Origin: Bemisia tabaci
Lineage: Eukaryota; Arthropoda; Insecta; Hemiptera; Aleyrodidae
Assembly: GCF_918797505.1 (NCBI RefSeq)
Contig: NC_092795.1
Coordinates: forward strand, 36,436,592-36,500,591
Length of the DNA stretch: 64,000 bases
Direction: 5' to 3'
Position numbers and translations under genes: made by a program. Of this stretch, positions 45,001-56,208 are shown piece after piece (positions within the stretch are counted from its first letter, which is position 1; each line of letters starts with the position of its first letter). The notes below the pieces were generated by a model, which did no database searches, was not told the origin of the DNA, and saw only the letters and a program-made list of their open reading frames with translations.

Positions 45001-48000
45001 TAGGAAGTGTCTGGCTTTTCTCCAAAGTCAGTCGGCTTTCCCCCATTTTCAACCTGAATTCATGATCACTTTGCCGTAAGATCTTAAAAAAGGAAAGGAA
45101 AAAAAAGTCCTTTTAACTTTAAAATAGGACTTCTCAACAGCTGAAGCACAAATTTTGCACGGGGGTGGCTGTTTTGGGAAGTTTCCGCTCCTTTGGAGAA
45201 AAAAATAAAAGCGCATGAGTTTCAACACCACCTTATAATAGATCAGAAGTAAAACTAGTTGAACTCCAATTTCACAGCACAATCAGATGAGAAGTATTCA
45301 TATGAGTAGCTTCATTTGCAATTTCTATTTTTTATCCTACTTTGCAAACTGAGTTAGTTTCCACTCCTGTCTGTCATATTTTACATATCAACATGTTAAC
45401 TTTTCTCCTTTCAGCTGAGTGAGTTGGGACGAATTTTGATCAATGTATGCAATGTAGTTCCTGCTGGTGTAGTCTGCTTCTTCCCTTCTTACGATTACGA
45501 AAACCTGGTTTTCACGCATTTTGAGAAGACTGGCGTGATTGAAAAAATATCCCTCAAGAAGAAAGTAAGTTTTATTTTTATTTTAAGGTTCACTCTTCAG
45601 GGTGTCTACAAGTCCGGAATTTCCGGAAAGTTCGGAAATAGTACTGATTTTTAAGGGCGGTCCAGAAGTACTGAAAAAGTGCAGAAATTTTGCAAGTAGG
45701 TCCGGAATTTTTTTCATTTTTTGTCATCTTTGCCGAATTTTAAGCGAGAAATTCAAATCTTTGAAATTCTTTTAATTTCTTCAATTGGAGGTACTGAAAA
45801 AGTACTGCAAAAGTACTAATTTTTGGCCAGCCTATCTTATTAGACACCCTGCTCTTTCAGATTTTTTATGTTTTTCTTTTCTTTTTTTAAGTAAAATGGA
45901 TTTAGATGAAATTTTAAGTTTTATGATTGTAAGATTTTAAGCAGAAAGAGGGTCAAAGGAATTTGAGTCACTGCATGCCAACCCATTTGCAGACAGCTGT
46001 TCCCGAAAACAGCTTTTCTTTTTTTCCCCTTGTATCCAGACAATAATTTTGTCTCTCTGTTCCCATATTTTGTCGCCAATTTTCAGGTACTTAGTCCAAC
46101 TAATTAATTCCACCCGTGATCTGCACAAACTTCACAAAGGACCATGCACACAATACCAAGAAATTTGGCATTGGCTAAATTTCAAGATTACTTCATATGA
46201 TGTTTCTTACAATCTCCTGTGTGAGATGAGCTTCTAAAACCAAACTTTCTACAGCAGTTTCATTTTGATCTCATAGGCGATCAGGCCTGAAAAGTGCGTT
46301 TTTCAGCTGTTTTTCACACTTTATCAAGTGTTTTAATGTAGGTTATGAAGGAATGAGCTCATTTTTCCCTGTCTCCTGCCAGTCAGGAAAATAAGACAGT
46401 CAATGAATGAGCAGCGCTCAGTGCGCCAACTGAGTTTAAAATAAAAGGCTCTGTATGTGCGACTGAGTGATGCTGCCATCTCTCTGTATGATGACATGCT
46501 CTGAATTGCGAAAAATGCATTTTTCAGACGTGATTTTCTCGAGAATGGCTCATAAAAAGTTCGGTTTTAAAAGCTCATCTTACTCAGGAGATTACAAAGG
46601 AATATTTTATGAAAAAAATCTGTAAATTTAGCCATTGCCAAATTTCTTGGTATTGTGTGCGTAGTGCATAGTAAGAGCCTCAAGCAACTGTACCTTTATC
46701 CTTTTAGTATTTCTTTCAAGCATTGTTGTCAGAAAGCACTGAAAAATTAGCACTTTGCCCATTTATTTAGTCCCTTGTAAAATATCAACATTTGATCAGA
46801 CAACCTTGCAACCTTGCTTGAAAGACACTTTATTAGTCACGTTTTATTCTTTACTGAAATATCCACAGCTTTTTTTTCATTTGTTTCGTGGCAGCTGGTA
46901 CCAGATATGTCGACTGAGTACTCACTCGTGGGTCATTTGTATTTATCATCAAGGACATTATTAGCAAAAAATGGGAAGTATGAAAATTTCCTCATTCTCA
47001 TCATTCATTTTTTCTTGTTACTCTATTACAGGTTTTTCGTGAACCCAAGAAACCTGGTCAGGTTGAGACTGTGTTATCCCAATATGCAGCAGTGATTCAT
47101 CAAGCTGGAACTGGTAGTAAACTGAGTGGTGCTCTGCTTTTCAGCGTAATAGGTTTGTTAAGAAATATTTTATTTAAAGACAGCGTATTTTTAAAATACT
47201 TTCAATAGACATTAACCTGGTTTTCAAGAGTGCAGAAAGTTTCAAAATGTTGACAGTTTCCTGCAATCTGGCGTTTTTGCCTCTCATTATCTTTCTGAAT
47301 TGCCATACAACGGAGCATTCAATTTTTCAGCAAAAAATGTTTCGATAAAAGATGCGATTTATCCCACTTTTACAATATTTAAGCATCTTGAAGGGTCATT
47401 TGCATTGCTTTTAAAAACTACCTCACAACCCAAGATTTGCTGTGTTCCTGGGCTTGCGAGGGTCAGCATTCTCTGCACCCCTGGTGGTTTTATGAAAAAG
47501 AGTTGCAGCAAAAAAAGAACTAACAATTCAAGTTGTCCATCAGACACCCCTACACTCTCCTTTCTGCAAAAAACTCATCCGTATGTTCAGTCTCCAGAAG
47601 TTTAAAACTTCAAAAAGGTACTTGCCTTTAAAATTAAGCATTAATTTTTGTGTGAAATGAATGTGATTAGTGCAGCAAATGACGAAATTATCATTTGAAG
47701 GAATTTCATCAGAATTCTTCATTTCTGTAACAAAAAATAAGTGAAATCAAATCTAGTAATCCTCACATATAAAATCTCTGTTCAGTAATGTTCCAAACAC
47801 TCTTCCCTGTTTTTCTATCGCTTTTTTTTTACTCTCTCCTTAATGTATGAAAGATTTCTTTTTCAATCATTGTAGTTTTTCATATTTTTCCAGTCTATGA
47901 ATATTCCAGCCTCTTGTACTAAAAAAGAGGTTTTTAATTGAAACAAATGCATTGGGTAGAAGGAAAGAGCAAATTGCTAGCACAGTAAAAGAAATAGCAT

Positions 48001-48986
48001 ATGAAATTATTTTTGAAGACTCAATTCGTTTAAATGTATTTAATTTTCTACCATTGCAGGAGGCAAGTTGAGTGAAGGTTTGAACTTCAGTGATGACCTT
48101 GGACGCTGTGTGATAGTTGTTGGTTTACCTTACCCAAATTCTCAGTCCCCAGAACTTCAAGAAAAAATGAAATACCTCAACGAACATATCGTGAGTTTAT
48201 TTTTCACAGTTGTTGCCAATCATTCTGTTAGGGACTGTCCATAAATGCTGTCATACTTTTTGTGGACAATCTCTCTTCCCCCTGTGTCACTGATGTGTCT
48301 GGCAGTTTCGAATTCACCCTTGAAATTGTGGGGATCTGGTTTTGATGTTAATTTAAGTAATGCATAAATTCGTGTATCAATTTACTGGGACACTATTTCC
48401 AGTCCAGGCTCAAAGCAAGTAAAACTAGTAAAATTGTTAATTATGGATTTTATTCAAAAATTATTTAACATTTATCATTGAAAAATTTTACAGACTTCTT
48501 ACCGCTTTATTGTTTCATTTTAAAAAAATAACTTAATCGCACAAAATATCATCTCTCAGTAATCGTTCAAAAATGAATGCAGTGGATTTTAATTTTAGTT
48601 CTTTACATTTTATGTTAGCGATTTTTTTTCCCTCTGCCTTTTGGTTGGTTTGCAGAAAATATCAAGTAACTAATGCAGTGCATCTATAATACATATCAAT
48701 TTCCTTTCTTTTTTTAAACTTCTCAATCTTTTCTTTTCAGGGAGAAGGTACAGGGCAGCGGCATTATGAAGCCTTGTGTATGCGAGCAGTAAACCAATCA
48801 ATTGGCCGTGCTGTGAGGCACAGCAAAGACTATGCAGCAGTATTATTGCTAGATCATCGCTACTCTCGGCGGAACACAACTTTAGCGTTACCATCCTGGA
48901 TTCAAGCATCATTGCAAACTCAAGAAAAGTTTGGACCAGGGTTTGCTCAAATAGCCAAGTTTTTTTCAGCCAAGAAGAATTCGTAG
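36071..48986 (+). CDS. DDX11: ATP-dependent DNA helicase DDX11/CHL1, 13 coding exons, 876 aa
   Basis: Superfamily 2 Fe-S helicase (XPD/FANCJ/RTEL1 group), 5'-3' unwinding, needed for sister-chromatid cohesion and fork stability in the nucleus. Exons: 36071-36196, 36763-37017, 37872-38081, 39120-39286, 39431-39674, 40672-40948, 41538-41828, 43043-43244, 44191-44401, 45415-45564, 47032-47152, 48060-48190, 48741-48986. All have AG/GT borders and join in frame (2631 nt with stop). PYEQQ Q-motif at residues 13-17; Walker A ESPTGTGKS (37-45, split by intron 1); acidic/Lys insert in exons 2-3; motif Ia [11 protein letters not shown] near 200; four candidate Fe-S cysteines C254, C281, C286, C321; DEAH at 364-367; LAGGTMEP near 595; [15 protein letters not shown] near 753; motif [11 protein letters not shown] (814-822). 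Length agrees with animal orthologues (about 900 aa). Nothing essential is missing, so it should be functional. Introns 3, 7 and 10 hold MITEs. Confidence 0.97.
38236..38470. repeat. Inverted repeat in DDX11 intron 3, related to 58969-59227
   Basis: ATGTATCTCCATTTGCAACG at the left pairs loosely with CACTGCAATGGAGATACGTG at the right. Words such as TTTGCAACGTCGCATACTTCC and AAAACTGCCTTGATTTTTCTTC match the element at 59.0 kb. Confidence 0.6.
38652..38916. mobile_element. Foldback MITE in DDX11 intron 3
   Basis: ATATATCGTCACCTTCCAGG and CAAAGTATCACAAGCG at the left are matched by CGCTTGTGATACTTTG and CCTGGAAGGTGACGATATAT at the right. Arms are about 100 bp with GCCGCCATTTTATTT inside. Confidence 0.85.
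42431..42873. mobile_element. TTAA-flanked foldback MITE, copy 2, in DDX11 intron 7
   Basis: Same size (443 bp) and design as the element at 7685-8131: TTAA borders, GGTGATTCG/CGAATCACC ends, GGCATGCGATTTATCGCATC near the left end and a central CTCGCATTCGATAT / ATCAAATGCGAG hairpin. It has no coding capacity and should be removed with the intron. Confidence 0.87.
45598..45851. mobile_element. MITE with CAGGGTGTCT ends, DDX11 intron 10
   Basis: CAGGGTGTCTACAAGTCC at the left pairs with TTATTAGACACCCTG at the right. CTCTT directly flanks both sides. TCCGGAA and AGTACTGAAAAAGT words repeat inside. It starts only 34 bp after the exon 10 donor. Confidence 0.78.
46117..46680. repeat. Inverted repeat in DDX11 intron 10
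   Basis: ACACAATACCAAGAAATTTGGCA at the left pairs with TGCCAAATTTCTTGGTATTGTG at the right. AATCTCCTGTGTGAGATGAGC / GCTCATCTTACTCAGGAGATT is a second inverted pair. Confidence 0.78.
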
Positions 48987-50500
48987 ATCCTCACCAACTT
49001 TCATCGGTGGTTTTAAGCTCATAAGCTATGGAGTACTGTTTTATGAAGCTTCCTCTAAAAATGCAAGAAAAGGGTGAGCTTAACCTTTTATTCATTTTTG
49101 TTTTCAATTTTGTTCATTTCAATGAGATTGTCAACATTTTAGGTGCATGCAGAAGAATTTTTGCCTTGTTTAATGAAGTATATGTTACAACATCATGTAT
49201 GTTTATCCTGTCAAAAAATCTAATTTTCAGTGAACAAATAATACAGAATTTTGATTGATTACAACGAAAATGAAGACATAACCATTACCTTTTCCCAGAT
49301 ATTTTCAAAATAATCATGAAAATAATTGATACCGTCTATACATTGCTAGTCCTTTTAACTTAATGCTGAAAATCTGTACCTCTGTAATATTCATGAGATC
49401 CACAGGATTTCCCCATTTTTTATTTTTTGTAAAAAAAAATTAGCGCAGATATGAAACAAAGTTTCAAAGTATCGCATAAAGTCATTAAAGAAAGACGATA
49501 TTAGTCGCTACGTTTCAGAAGTCCCTTAAGTAACTTTGCTTTTAGCCTTAAAACGTTTATCTTATTTCCAGTTACCTATAATTCTCTACCTTAAAGCTAT
49601 GTCGTCATCCTTAATAAACACTCATTTTCCAAAGAGTAAATACAGGGTTGTCAACTTTATCACTCTGACCTTAGAAATTTACATGTTAAAATTCATAATG
49701 ATAACAGTTTCAAGGAACTTCATTTCTAAACTGCTGCCTGGAGAAGCACCATACCATCTTCATGTACACAATATTTTTAGCTTTCGTAATTTTTCATTAT
49801 TTGTTGATTTTTTGTTTTAAATTTTTCCATACTTTTTCATTGATAATTGCTCGTGTAAAGTGAATTTTTTCATGATTCTCACTTTATGGAGCATTTCATT
49901 ACTTTAATATGTTTTGATTCAGGATTGTTTTAAGTGTCATATTTATCAGCTTGGTCTAAAGCAGTTCTATTTCTATTTCTGTTTCTTCTGTTTTTATCAC
50001 AATTCCATGACGTTTGGTTGGTTCATGCGTGAACACTAAACAATAAACAAAAATGTTAATGTGCTAATCAGTTTGACTTTTTTCGAAACCTTAAATCCAG
50101 GCATATTGCTTGGTAATGCTCTCAGAGAAATGCACCTATCAAATTTTTAATTTTTTGTATGTATAAGTTACTTTTACAACGTGCTAGGGCGCTCTACCAC
50201 ACCTACCTGCCACAGGAATCTATCATGGTAGAGATCCTCCAGAAGCTGGCATCTCTCCATCGCTTGAATTCTCTTTTCAATTCTTTACTTTAATGAATTT
50301 AGACTTCATTTGGTGGATTCCTCACTCCCAAGGTGCAAATGATCATAGAAAGGAATAATTTATTCTTGAGACCGGTGAAATTTTTTCTCAATCTACTTTG
50401 TGATCGTATTAAATAATTTATGGTTAGACCACTCTATACGCATATTGAAATTTAATTTCCTTGCCAAAGCTTTTGTCCTCAGTCCATTGAATAAATGCTC
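48987..50500. other. DDX11 3' UTR and convergent intergenic region
   Basis: AT-rich sequence between the DDX11 stop and the H2.0 stop. AATAAA occurs on the plus strand near 49612 and 50042 and could serve DDX11; the complement of AATAAA on the minus strand near 50360 could serve the homeobox gene. No gene seen. Confidence 0.45.
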
Positions 50501-52209
50501 TCATTTTGGAACCTCCTTCCGTAACTCTTTGCTGTGCCGCCACTTCATTCTTCTGTTTTGAAACCAAACCTTCACCTGAAAAATAGATCAGAGATAGTGG
50601 AAGTGAGGTGATGTAGCTATCGATTATAACTGCAAAAGAAAGCATGATTTTAGGGTTGTTTTTGATCAGTTTTGGTTGTATTTAGAAGCTAGTGAAGAAG
50701 CTTCAATCAATGGTTATCAGAAATTCTTCACAAATTTTCATATTAAGTTAAATTTTTCGTGGTAAGAGTAGAAAGGGGTGTAGGCTGTTGAGAGAGATAC
50801 CAAAAAAATAATTTTCAGATGTGCTTTTTTTTTAAACAATTTTCTACATAACCGACACCCTCTCTTGAGCCATGGCTTCTGAATCTAGTGCGATAAACCA
50901 TACAGACATTCCTTTTAAACTTGTTGCTAATGTAAGGCAATATTTGGCAAAATATTGCTTTACTGAGAAGATTGGATCCCTGCAACATTATTTTGTAGAC
51001 GGTGCGGTTCCCAGTCCAAGGCATAACGTATGATCACGTATTATCCATCATAATACATATAAATGGGTAAATTGTGAGCACTGAGATGGTCATTGGCTCT
51101 TCATTGTAATCCCGATTCATAGATGCTGTAATTCAAAGCAACGACGACTCACCTGAGCGTCTGTGAGGCCGAGAGTGGCGGCCAGCTGTCTTCTGTCCGG
51201 TTTTGTGATATACTTCTGCACTTGGAACCGCTTTTCAAGGCCCTTCCTTTGTAGACTTGAGAATACCGCTCGGGACCACGACCGCTTCCTTTTGGCCACA
51301 GAGCCACCTTTGTGTCCCTCTTCACCCAAAACTTAAATGGAAAGAAGGAACTTTGTGAATCAAATCCCTGATATAAACCTTTATTAACTTTTTAACACTC
51401 GCAACAGCGAAATTTTGCTACTTCATAATTATGTAAGAAAATCTCTCAGAATAGCAAACAGTTTTTCTTATCCACCATAAAAACTATTATTTTTAAAGGA
51501 AAATAATTGTGTACATTTTAATACTGTGGCTAAGTATTTGTAAAAGGAAAGAAGAAGTTCCTTGATTTTGAAAACTCTGTAATCGCGCTGGTTCCTTTTT
51601 ACTAAATATAGGATCCAAATGAATCTGAAATTCTCAAAAATAAAAAATGTGTATTATCAACAGGCTTTAATAGTACCTAATGGAGAACTTGCATGGAAAT
51701 TTTATTATTTTTTTCTGATACGGGAAATAGTATAAAAATAGATTTAAAAATGAGAAAATGCACCGCCCAATGACAGCATCTGGCGGCATTTCCCATTTAA
51801 ACACATGTATTTTAGCAGAGTAGATCATTTTGTCGTAGCTTCTCCAAATGATCGTTCAATTCATGAACCAAGTGTATCCTCGTGTTCAGTTCACTCACAA
51901 TCAGTAGTTTCCATTTAAACACGAAATTCATCAAATTTCGGACACCTGCAAATTTTCTATTCACGTAATGTATTGGAAGGAAAAAATGTAAGGAATGACA
52001 CTTACAAGTGGTGAATGGTTTGATGGGGTGCGGCACGTAAATGTTGGGGTTGTGGGGTACGTGAGCGGGCGAAGGGGGCAGTGCGGGGGTGGCGGTGAGG
52101 TACAGGGCAGCCCCGATCCGCTGATCCATAACATTGTTCAGCTGGCAACAGCGCCACAGGGAACTCACACATTCGGAGCATGGTGGTTTCCTTGGTTCCG
52201 GCTCTGAGT
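50501..52209 (-). CDS. H2.0: H2.0/HLX-type homeobox gene, three 3' coding exons (5' part not found)
   Basis: This is a nuclear DNA-binding transcription factor of the NK-like H2.0/HLX class, acting in visceral mesoderm and muscle in flies. Exons found, 5' to 3': 52209-52006 (DSEPEPRKPPCSECVSSLW, a Pro-rich stretch, HPIKPFTT; acceptor after a long T tract, donor CTT|GTAAGT), 51331-51153 and 50575-50501 (TGA). Phases agree at both joins. The homeodomain is complete: KRKRSWSRAVFSSLQRKGLE, KRFQVQKYITKPDRRQLAAT, LGLTDAQ, then VKVWFQNRRMKWRHSKE, with helix-3 W, F, N and R present. The intron falls between homeodomain residues 46 and 47, a position common in such genes. The protein stops only about 8 residues after the homeodomain (LRKEVPK), shorter than fly H2.0. 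The upstream exon with the start Met is not recognised in this window. Convergent with DDX11. Confidence 0.92.
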
Positions 52210-52331
52210 CTAAAAAAAAAAAAAAAAAATTCAAAAAGACACTCGTCAGTTCATCACTCATTGTGATATGGACGATTTTTCGATATTGAAGTTGGAAAAG
52301 TTGAAATCGAGAAAACTGCATCAGCTTTACT

Positions 52332-52592
52332 GCCATGCTCAGGAAGAACGGCGTGTGAACATTCGAGAGTTGCCAAATTTCCCTTGATTCGAATTTCCCT
52401 TTAAACATGTTTTTTTGACAACATTCATGCTTATTTTTCCTTGAAATTTTCACGTGTTTGAGATTAAATTGCGTACAAAATCGTCTGAAAATTTTGGAAA
52501 ATAATATTCCCAATTTCCCCAGTAAATTCGGTTTTTATGAGAGGAAACTTGGCAACCTCTGAAGGCTCGTACGGCGTTTTTAGCATGGCAGT
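52332..52592. mobile_element. Foldback MITE, GCCGTGCTAAGGAAAAACGCC family, upstream of H2.0 exons
   Basis: CTGCCATGCTCAGGAAGAAC and GGCGTGTGAACATTCG pair with GGCTCGTACGGCGTTTTTAG and CATGGCAG. It lies in the intron or upstream region of the homeobox gene. Confidence 0.8.
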
Positions 52593-53648
52593 TTAGGAGA
52601 GTAAACTATTTATCTGCCAAATTTCTTTGCATCCTCGATAAACACGAAAGGAGGGGGAGAGGGGGGTGCAAAGGGGTCGCTCGGAGGGAAGCTGCCGAGT
52701 ACAAGTCACGTTTATTTTCATTATATTTTTTAAAATTCAGTGACTTTAGCCGTTGCAGGAATTGATCTAGTTAGTCGGTGTTTTAAGTTCGCCTTCAATT
52801 TCGAGTGATGCCGTGCAACACCTGCGTGGTCGAATAGTTGCGTCGCCTTTTGTCCCTCCGCCCCTACTAGTTCTGCCAATGCCACTCGCTGCAAATATCT
52901 TCGGATTAAAAATGAATGGTTGTAATTTCATAGAAATAATAAGTAGAATGTAAATAATTGATGCAATAAAATATATTACCATTTAGCATCAAAATCTCAA
53001 ACGTTTTTTGCCGTATAATTGAGATGTATTTTTTAATAGGAAAATACTAATCTCAACTGCATCAGCTGTAGATAGGACGTCTATTTGCGAAAAGGAACTA
53101 TGTCCATAGGGTTTACGTGAAACAGGATTCCCACTAATACGTCCAATTTTTGAAACGAAAAAATTGAAATTTTTGTTGTTTTAATTAACTAGGCTGTAAT
53201 TTTTCGTAGTGCTTACATAATACCATATTGGCGAATTGGTTTTTATTATAGATGTAAAATCTGCTATACCAAATAATCCATTTCGTTTCCAGTCTGTATT
53301 AGAGTGTCTGTATCTCACCTGATAATGATATACGAATAAATCGAGAAATCGTGAAGACCCCATGAGCAACTAACAATGAGTAGCCCCCCTCTCCCCGTTT
53401 ATGCGCATGGGGTCAAAATACGGCATCTTAAGTCTCGAATTTAATTAAAATGCCAAAATGTAGACGGTAGATCAAACCTTCGCACTCGAGAAGTGTTTAA
53501 GTTTTTGGCGTTAATTCACAATTCCTTTGATTTACTAACAGGTTTCATTGCTTTCCAATATTATACTGGTTAAAATTTCAAGCTACCTCTCAGTCAGTAC
53601 TTTTCACGATGAAGCAAGCAATGATTGTAAAATGAAACAAAAAATTCC
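52593..53648. other. No recognisable gene
   Basis: Upstream region or intron of the homeobox gene. It contains a GC-rich patch (52650-52690, 52820-52880) and AT-rich sequence. I looked for a 5' homeobox exon and found none that I can defend. Confidence 0.35.
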
Positions 53649-53731
53649 TGTCAGGTGTGGGGTTCGAACCCACGCTCACACTGTGAACCAGAGCTTAAAT
53701 CTGGCGCCTTAGACCGCTCGGCCAACCTGAC
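53649..53731 (-). tRNA. tRNA-Leu (anticodon UAA)
   Basis: The acceptor stem GTCAGGT pairs with ACCTGAC, discriminator A. The D-arm contains TGGCCGAGCGGTCTAAGGCG (A box), and the anticodon stem CCAGA/TCTGG encloses the loop TTTAAGC, giving anticodon TAA. The long variable arm (TTCACAGTGTGAG) is the class II feature of leucine tRNAs. The T-arm is GTGGGTTCGAACCCCAC (B box). There is no intron and CCA is not encoded, as usual for nuclear genes. Confidence 0.97.
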
Positions 53732-54200
53732 TTCGATGCGTATTGTGGGAAAATACGCTCATTTAAGACTCACGGACGCTCACTTCGTGCAATGACGGCC
53801 GCAAGACGACGTATTATACAATGCTAACTCATGAGGCTAGTTTTCGAAAATAGGAATTCCATACCCCTTAATGAATTGCAATTGAGTAGCATTAATACGT
53901 TCAGAAATTGGGTGATGAAGAAAGTCCGAAATATTCGCATTACGAGTACAGCGATAAATCGCAATGAAATGTACTTCGTAATAGGTATCTATTATTCAAA
54001 CATTGAAGAATGACTAGGAATAGCAAGTTTGTAGTTCACATATAGATTAATTTGCTATTTAAGAGAGGTCTCCTATTGAAATTAATAGATTAATTGGATA
54101 TAAATAGCTTATTTCGCACTATAAACCTTTAATGTCTGCTACATGGGAAATGTGCCTGCAATAAGCTTTATCTTCAGTGCTTATTATTCTCACATTCCAA

Positions 54201-55665
54201 GCATTATTCTCCGCACTTTTATTTTTGAGACTAAAAATTTGCGGTGCATGTGTCGAGCTCAAAGCTACTCCTCCTTAATTTTGTCCCCATAAGGTAACTT
54301 CTCGGTTGTAGGTATCTCTTAAATTGAGTCCCTTTCAGAGGTTTCGCTCATTGTCTCTCTCTATTTTTTTTTTACTTGCCGAAGATAGTCTGATAAAAAA
54401 ACTAGATAAGTCAGATACATTTCTCCGGCCGAATGCGCTCTTGCATACACGTAATTAGCAGTATCATGGCATGTTTCACCGCATTTTCCGGAGAAATCAC
54501 ACTATTACGCTCTCTCATGATGTATTACGTGGACCAAAGATCATGTGCGTTATTTTTTCTGGCACACTCACATAAAAAAATTGGCCAGGCACCTCACGAT
54601 TTCTAGATCGACCGTGAGAATGAAAAATTAAGGGAGCCGGTCAGATTGTCACGAAATCGATTTGGCGTACGGAAGTGCAACTTGGAGTGCCTTGGAGAAG
54701 CCCGGTCTCCGAGCGGAGCGCCTACACCTGTGAGTGATACCAACTTGCTTACGCGTCGCGCCTCCCTCACCCGCCTAGCCGAGCCGCGCCGCGCCCCGCC
54801 CCGCCCCGCCGCGCCGCGCCGCTCGGCTCTACACCTACACTAACAATAACTCCATTCATTCATCTATCTCCTCAGTTTGCAGCTTCACCCATCAGATAGC
54901 TCTGTCCTCTTGAATAAACGCTCGATGAAAGTTTTGGACACTCCAAGCATTCTGGCCGGTAGATTTCCGTTGAAAGTGAGATGTTTGGATGACCGCTCTA
55001 CGTGCCGCTTTTTGAATTTAAATTGTCGAGCGCAAATTACCGGAGTTTCTTATTAAGCTCTAGAGGAGGGAGGCATCTTGTGGACGGATAGCGAGCTCGT
55101 CCAGGTGGGACGGCTACGACGAACTGACCCCATTATCGCTTCTCGGCCTTAATGGCTAAGATCAAAGTGTAGTATCTGTTCTTATCAGCTTAATATCTGA
55201 TACGGTCCGCACTGCGGACCCAGTATATTAAACTTATTTTTGGAAACAGGCGAAGTGTCAGGGGCTTGCTCCACCTTTGCCACGGATCGGCCCGGTATTG
55301 CAGTACCGCCGGGATCGGTCCAATAATAAACTTCACTTCCCTCTTGACATAGTATGAGTCATCGATCGACACCGTTGAGTGAGTATGGTCAGTATCTCTT
55401 TCATCCTTGTGATGGGAAAACGGAGAACATACGTGTAAGTGCAGAGAAACCAGAAAATATACTAAAAATTCTTCTCTGTACCATGTCAACTACTGTCCTA
55501 AAATATTGTTACCGAATTGCAGCAAGGGCGGCCTGGCCAAGGGTTCTAGGGTACCTACTTCAACATACTGGCGCTGCCATTTTCTAATCCAATTGCTTCA
55601 AATATTCCTAACGTTTGAAAAATAAAATCAGCTACAAAACTCGTGTTTATAATGAAACAATTGAA
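54201..55665. repeat. Left arm of U2 palindrome
   Basis: The whole stretch, including U2 and more than 900 bp upstream of it, recurs inverted at about 56209-57695. Both arms carry a G+C simple repeat (CCGCG/CCCCG units at about 54778-54832) of different length, plus a conserved distal block with AAATTTTTAGTTT-type and AAGGAGGAGTAGCTTTGAGC sequence. Confidence 0.88.
55135..55322 (+). ncRNA. U2: U2 spliceosomal snRNA
   Basis: The 5' end ATCGCTTCTCGGCCTTAATG leads into GGCTAAGATCAAAGTGTAGT. The branch-point pairing sequence GTAGTATCTGTTCTTATCAG is intact. The Sm-type site lies in ACTTATTTTTGGAAAC. The 3' stem-loops end in GGCCCGGTATTGCAGTACCG and CCGGGATCGGTCC. It is about 188 nt, as expected, and very like insect U2. 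The GGCCTTAATGGC loop has one more base than the fly sequence as I recall it (GGCCTTATGGC). U2 base-pairs with the intron branch site in the nucleus. Upstream sequence is conserved with the second copy and presumably contains the snRNA promoter. Confidence 0.96.
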
Positions 55666-55905
55666 CAAACAATGAAACAGCTTTTAAAACAAAATCACGA
55701 TTCATCGGGGAACAATTTTTCCTTTCTCGGTTTTTTTCTCTGAAGGTCGACGGCACTTGATACGATTTTCATACTAATCACTTTCGAAGAGAAGGACTTC
55801 ATGTATAGCACCTCCATGAATTTCTCAAGATTTTCTGGATTTTTCCGTTTTTAGGGGGCCCTTATGGGAGTCCTACCGGGGCCCCCTAAGGCACCCGTCA
55901 GAATG

Positions 55906-56051
55906 TCCAGTATGCTGGAGTAGGTACCCTAGAACCCTTGGCCAGGCCGCCCTTGCTGAATTTCGGTAACAATGTTTTAGGACAGTAGTTGACATGGTAC
56001 AGAGGAGAATTTTTAATATATTCTCTGGTTTCTCTGCACTTAGACGTATGT
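55906..56051 (-). repeat. Third, partial copy of the U2 downstream flank
   Basis: This lies between the two U2 arms, in the same orientation as the right arm. It matches 56306-56452: CAGTATGCTGGAGTAGGTAC, CCCTTGGCCAGGCCGCCC, GACAGTAGTTGACATGG, TTCTCTGCACTTAGACGTA. It contains no U2 sequence. Confidence 0.85.
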
Positions 56052-56208
56052 TTCGATTCAATCCTCATCAACTGTAAATATACCTTGAAGCGGTAACGTG
56101 GTTTAAGATAATTTTGAAAATGAAAAAAATGGCAAAAATATGCCACCAATAGACTAGAATTAATAATTCCCATTTAGGATTCATAGACCGTAATTTGTTT
56201 CGTTTTTC

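Noticed and set aside
51660..51960. Extension of the H2.0 52.2-kb exon through 51812
   Set aside because: The frame stays open past CTT|GTAAGT, but that donor joins the homeodomain exon in phase and the extra sequence is a dispersed repeat.
53181..53369. Minus-strand frame containing FGIADF as a possible 5' exon of H2.0
   Set aside because: The short word resembles an HLX N-terminal motif, but the surrounding peptide does not fit and no suitable donor joins it to the 52.2-kb exon in phase.
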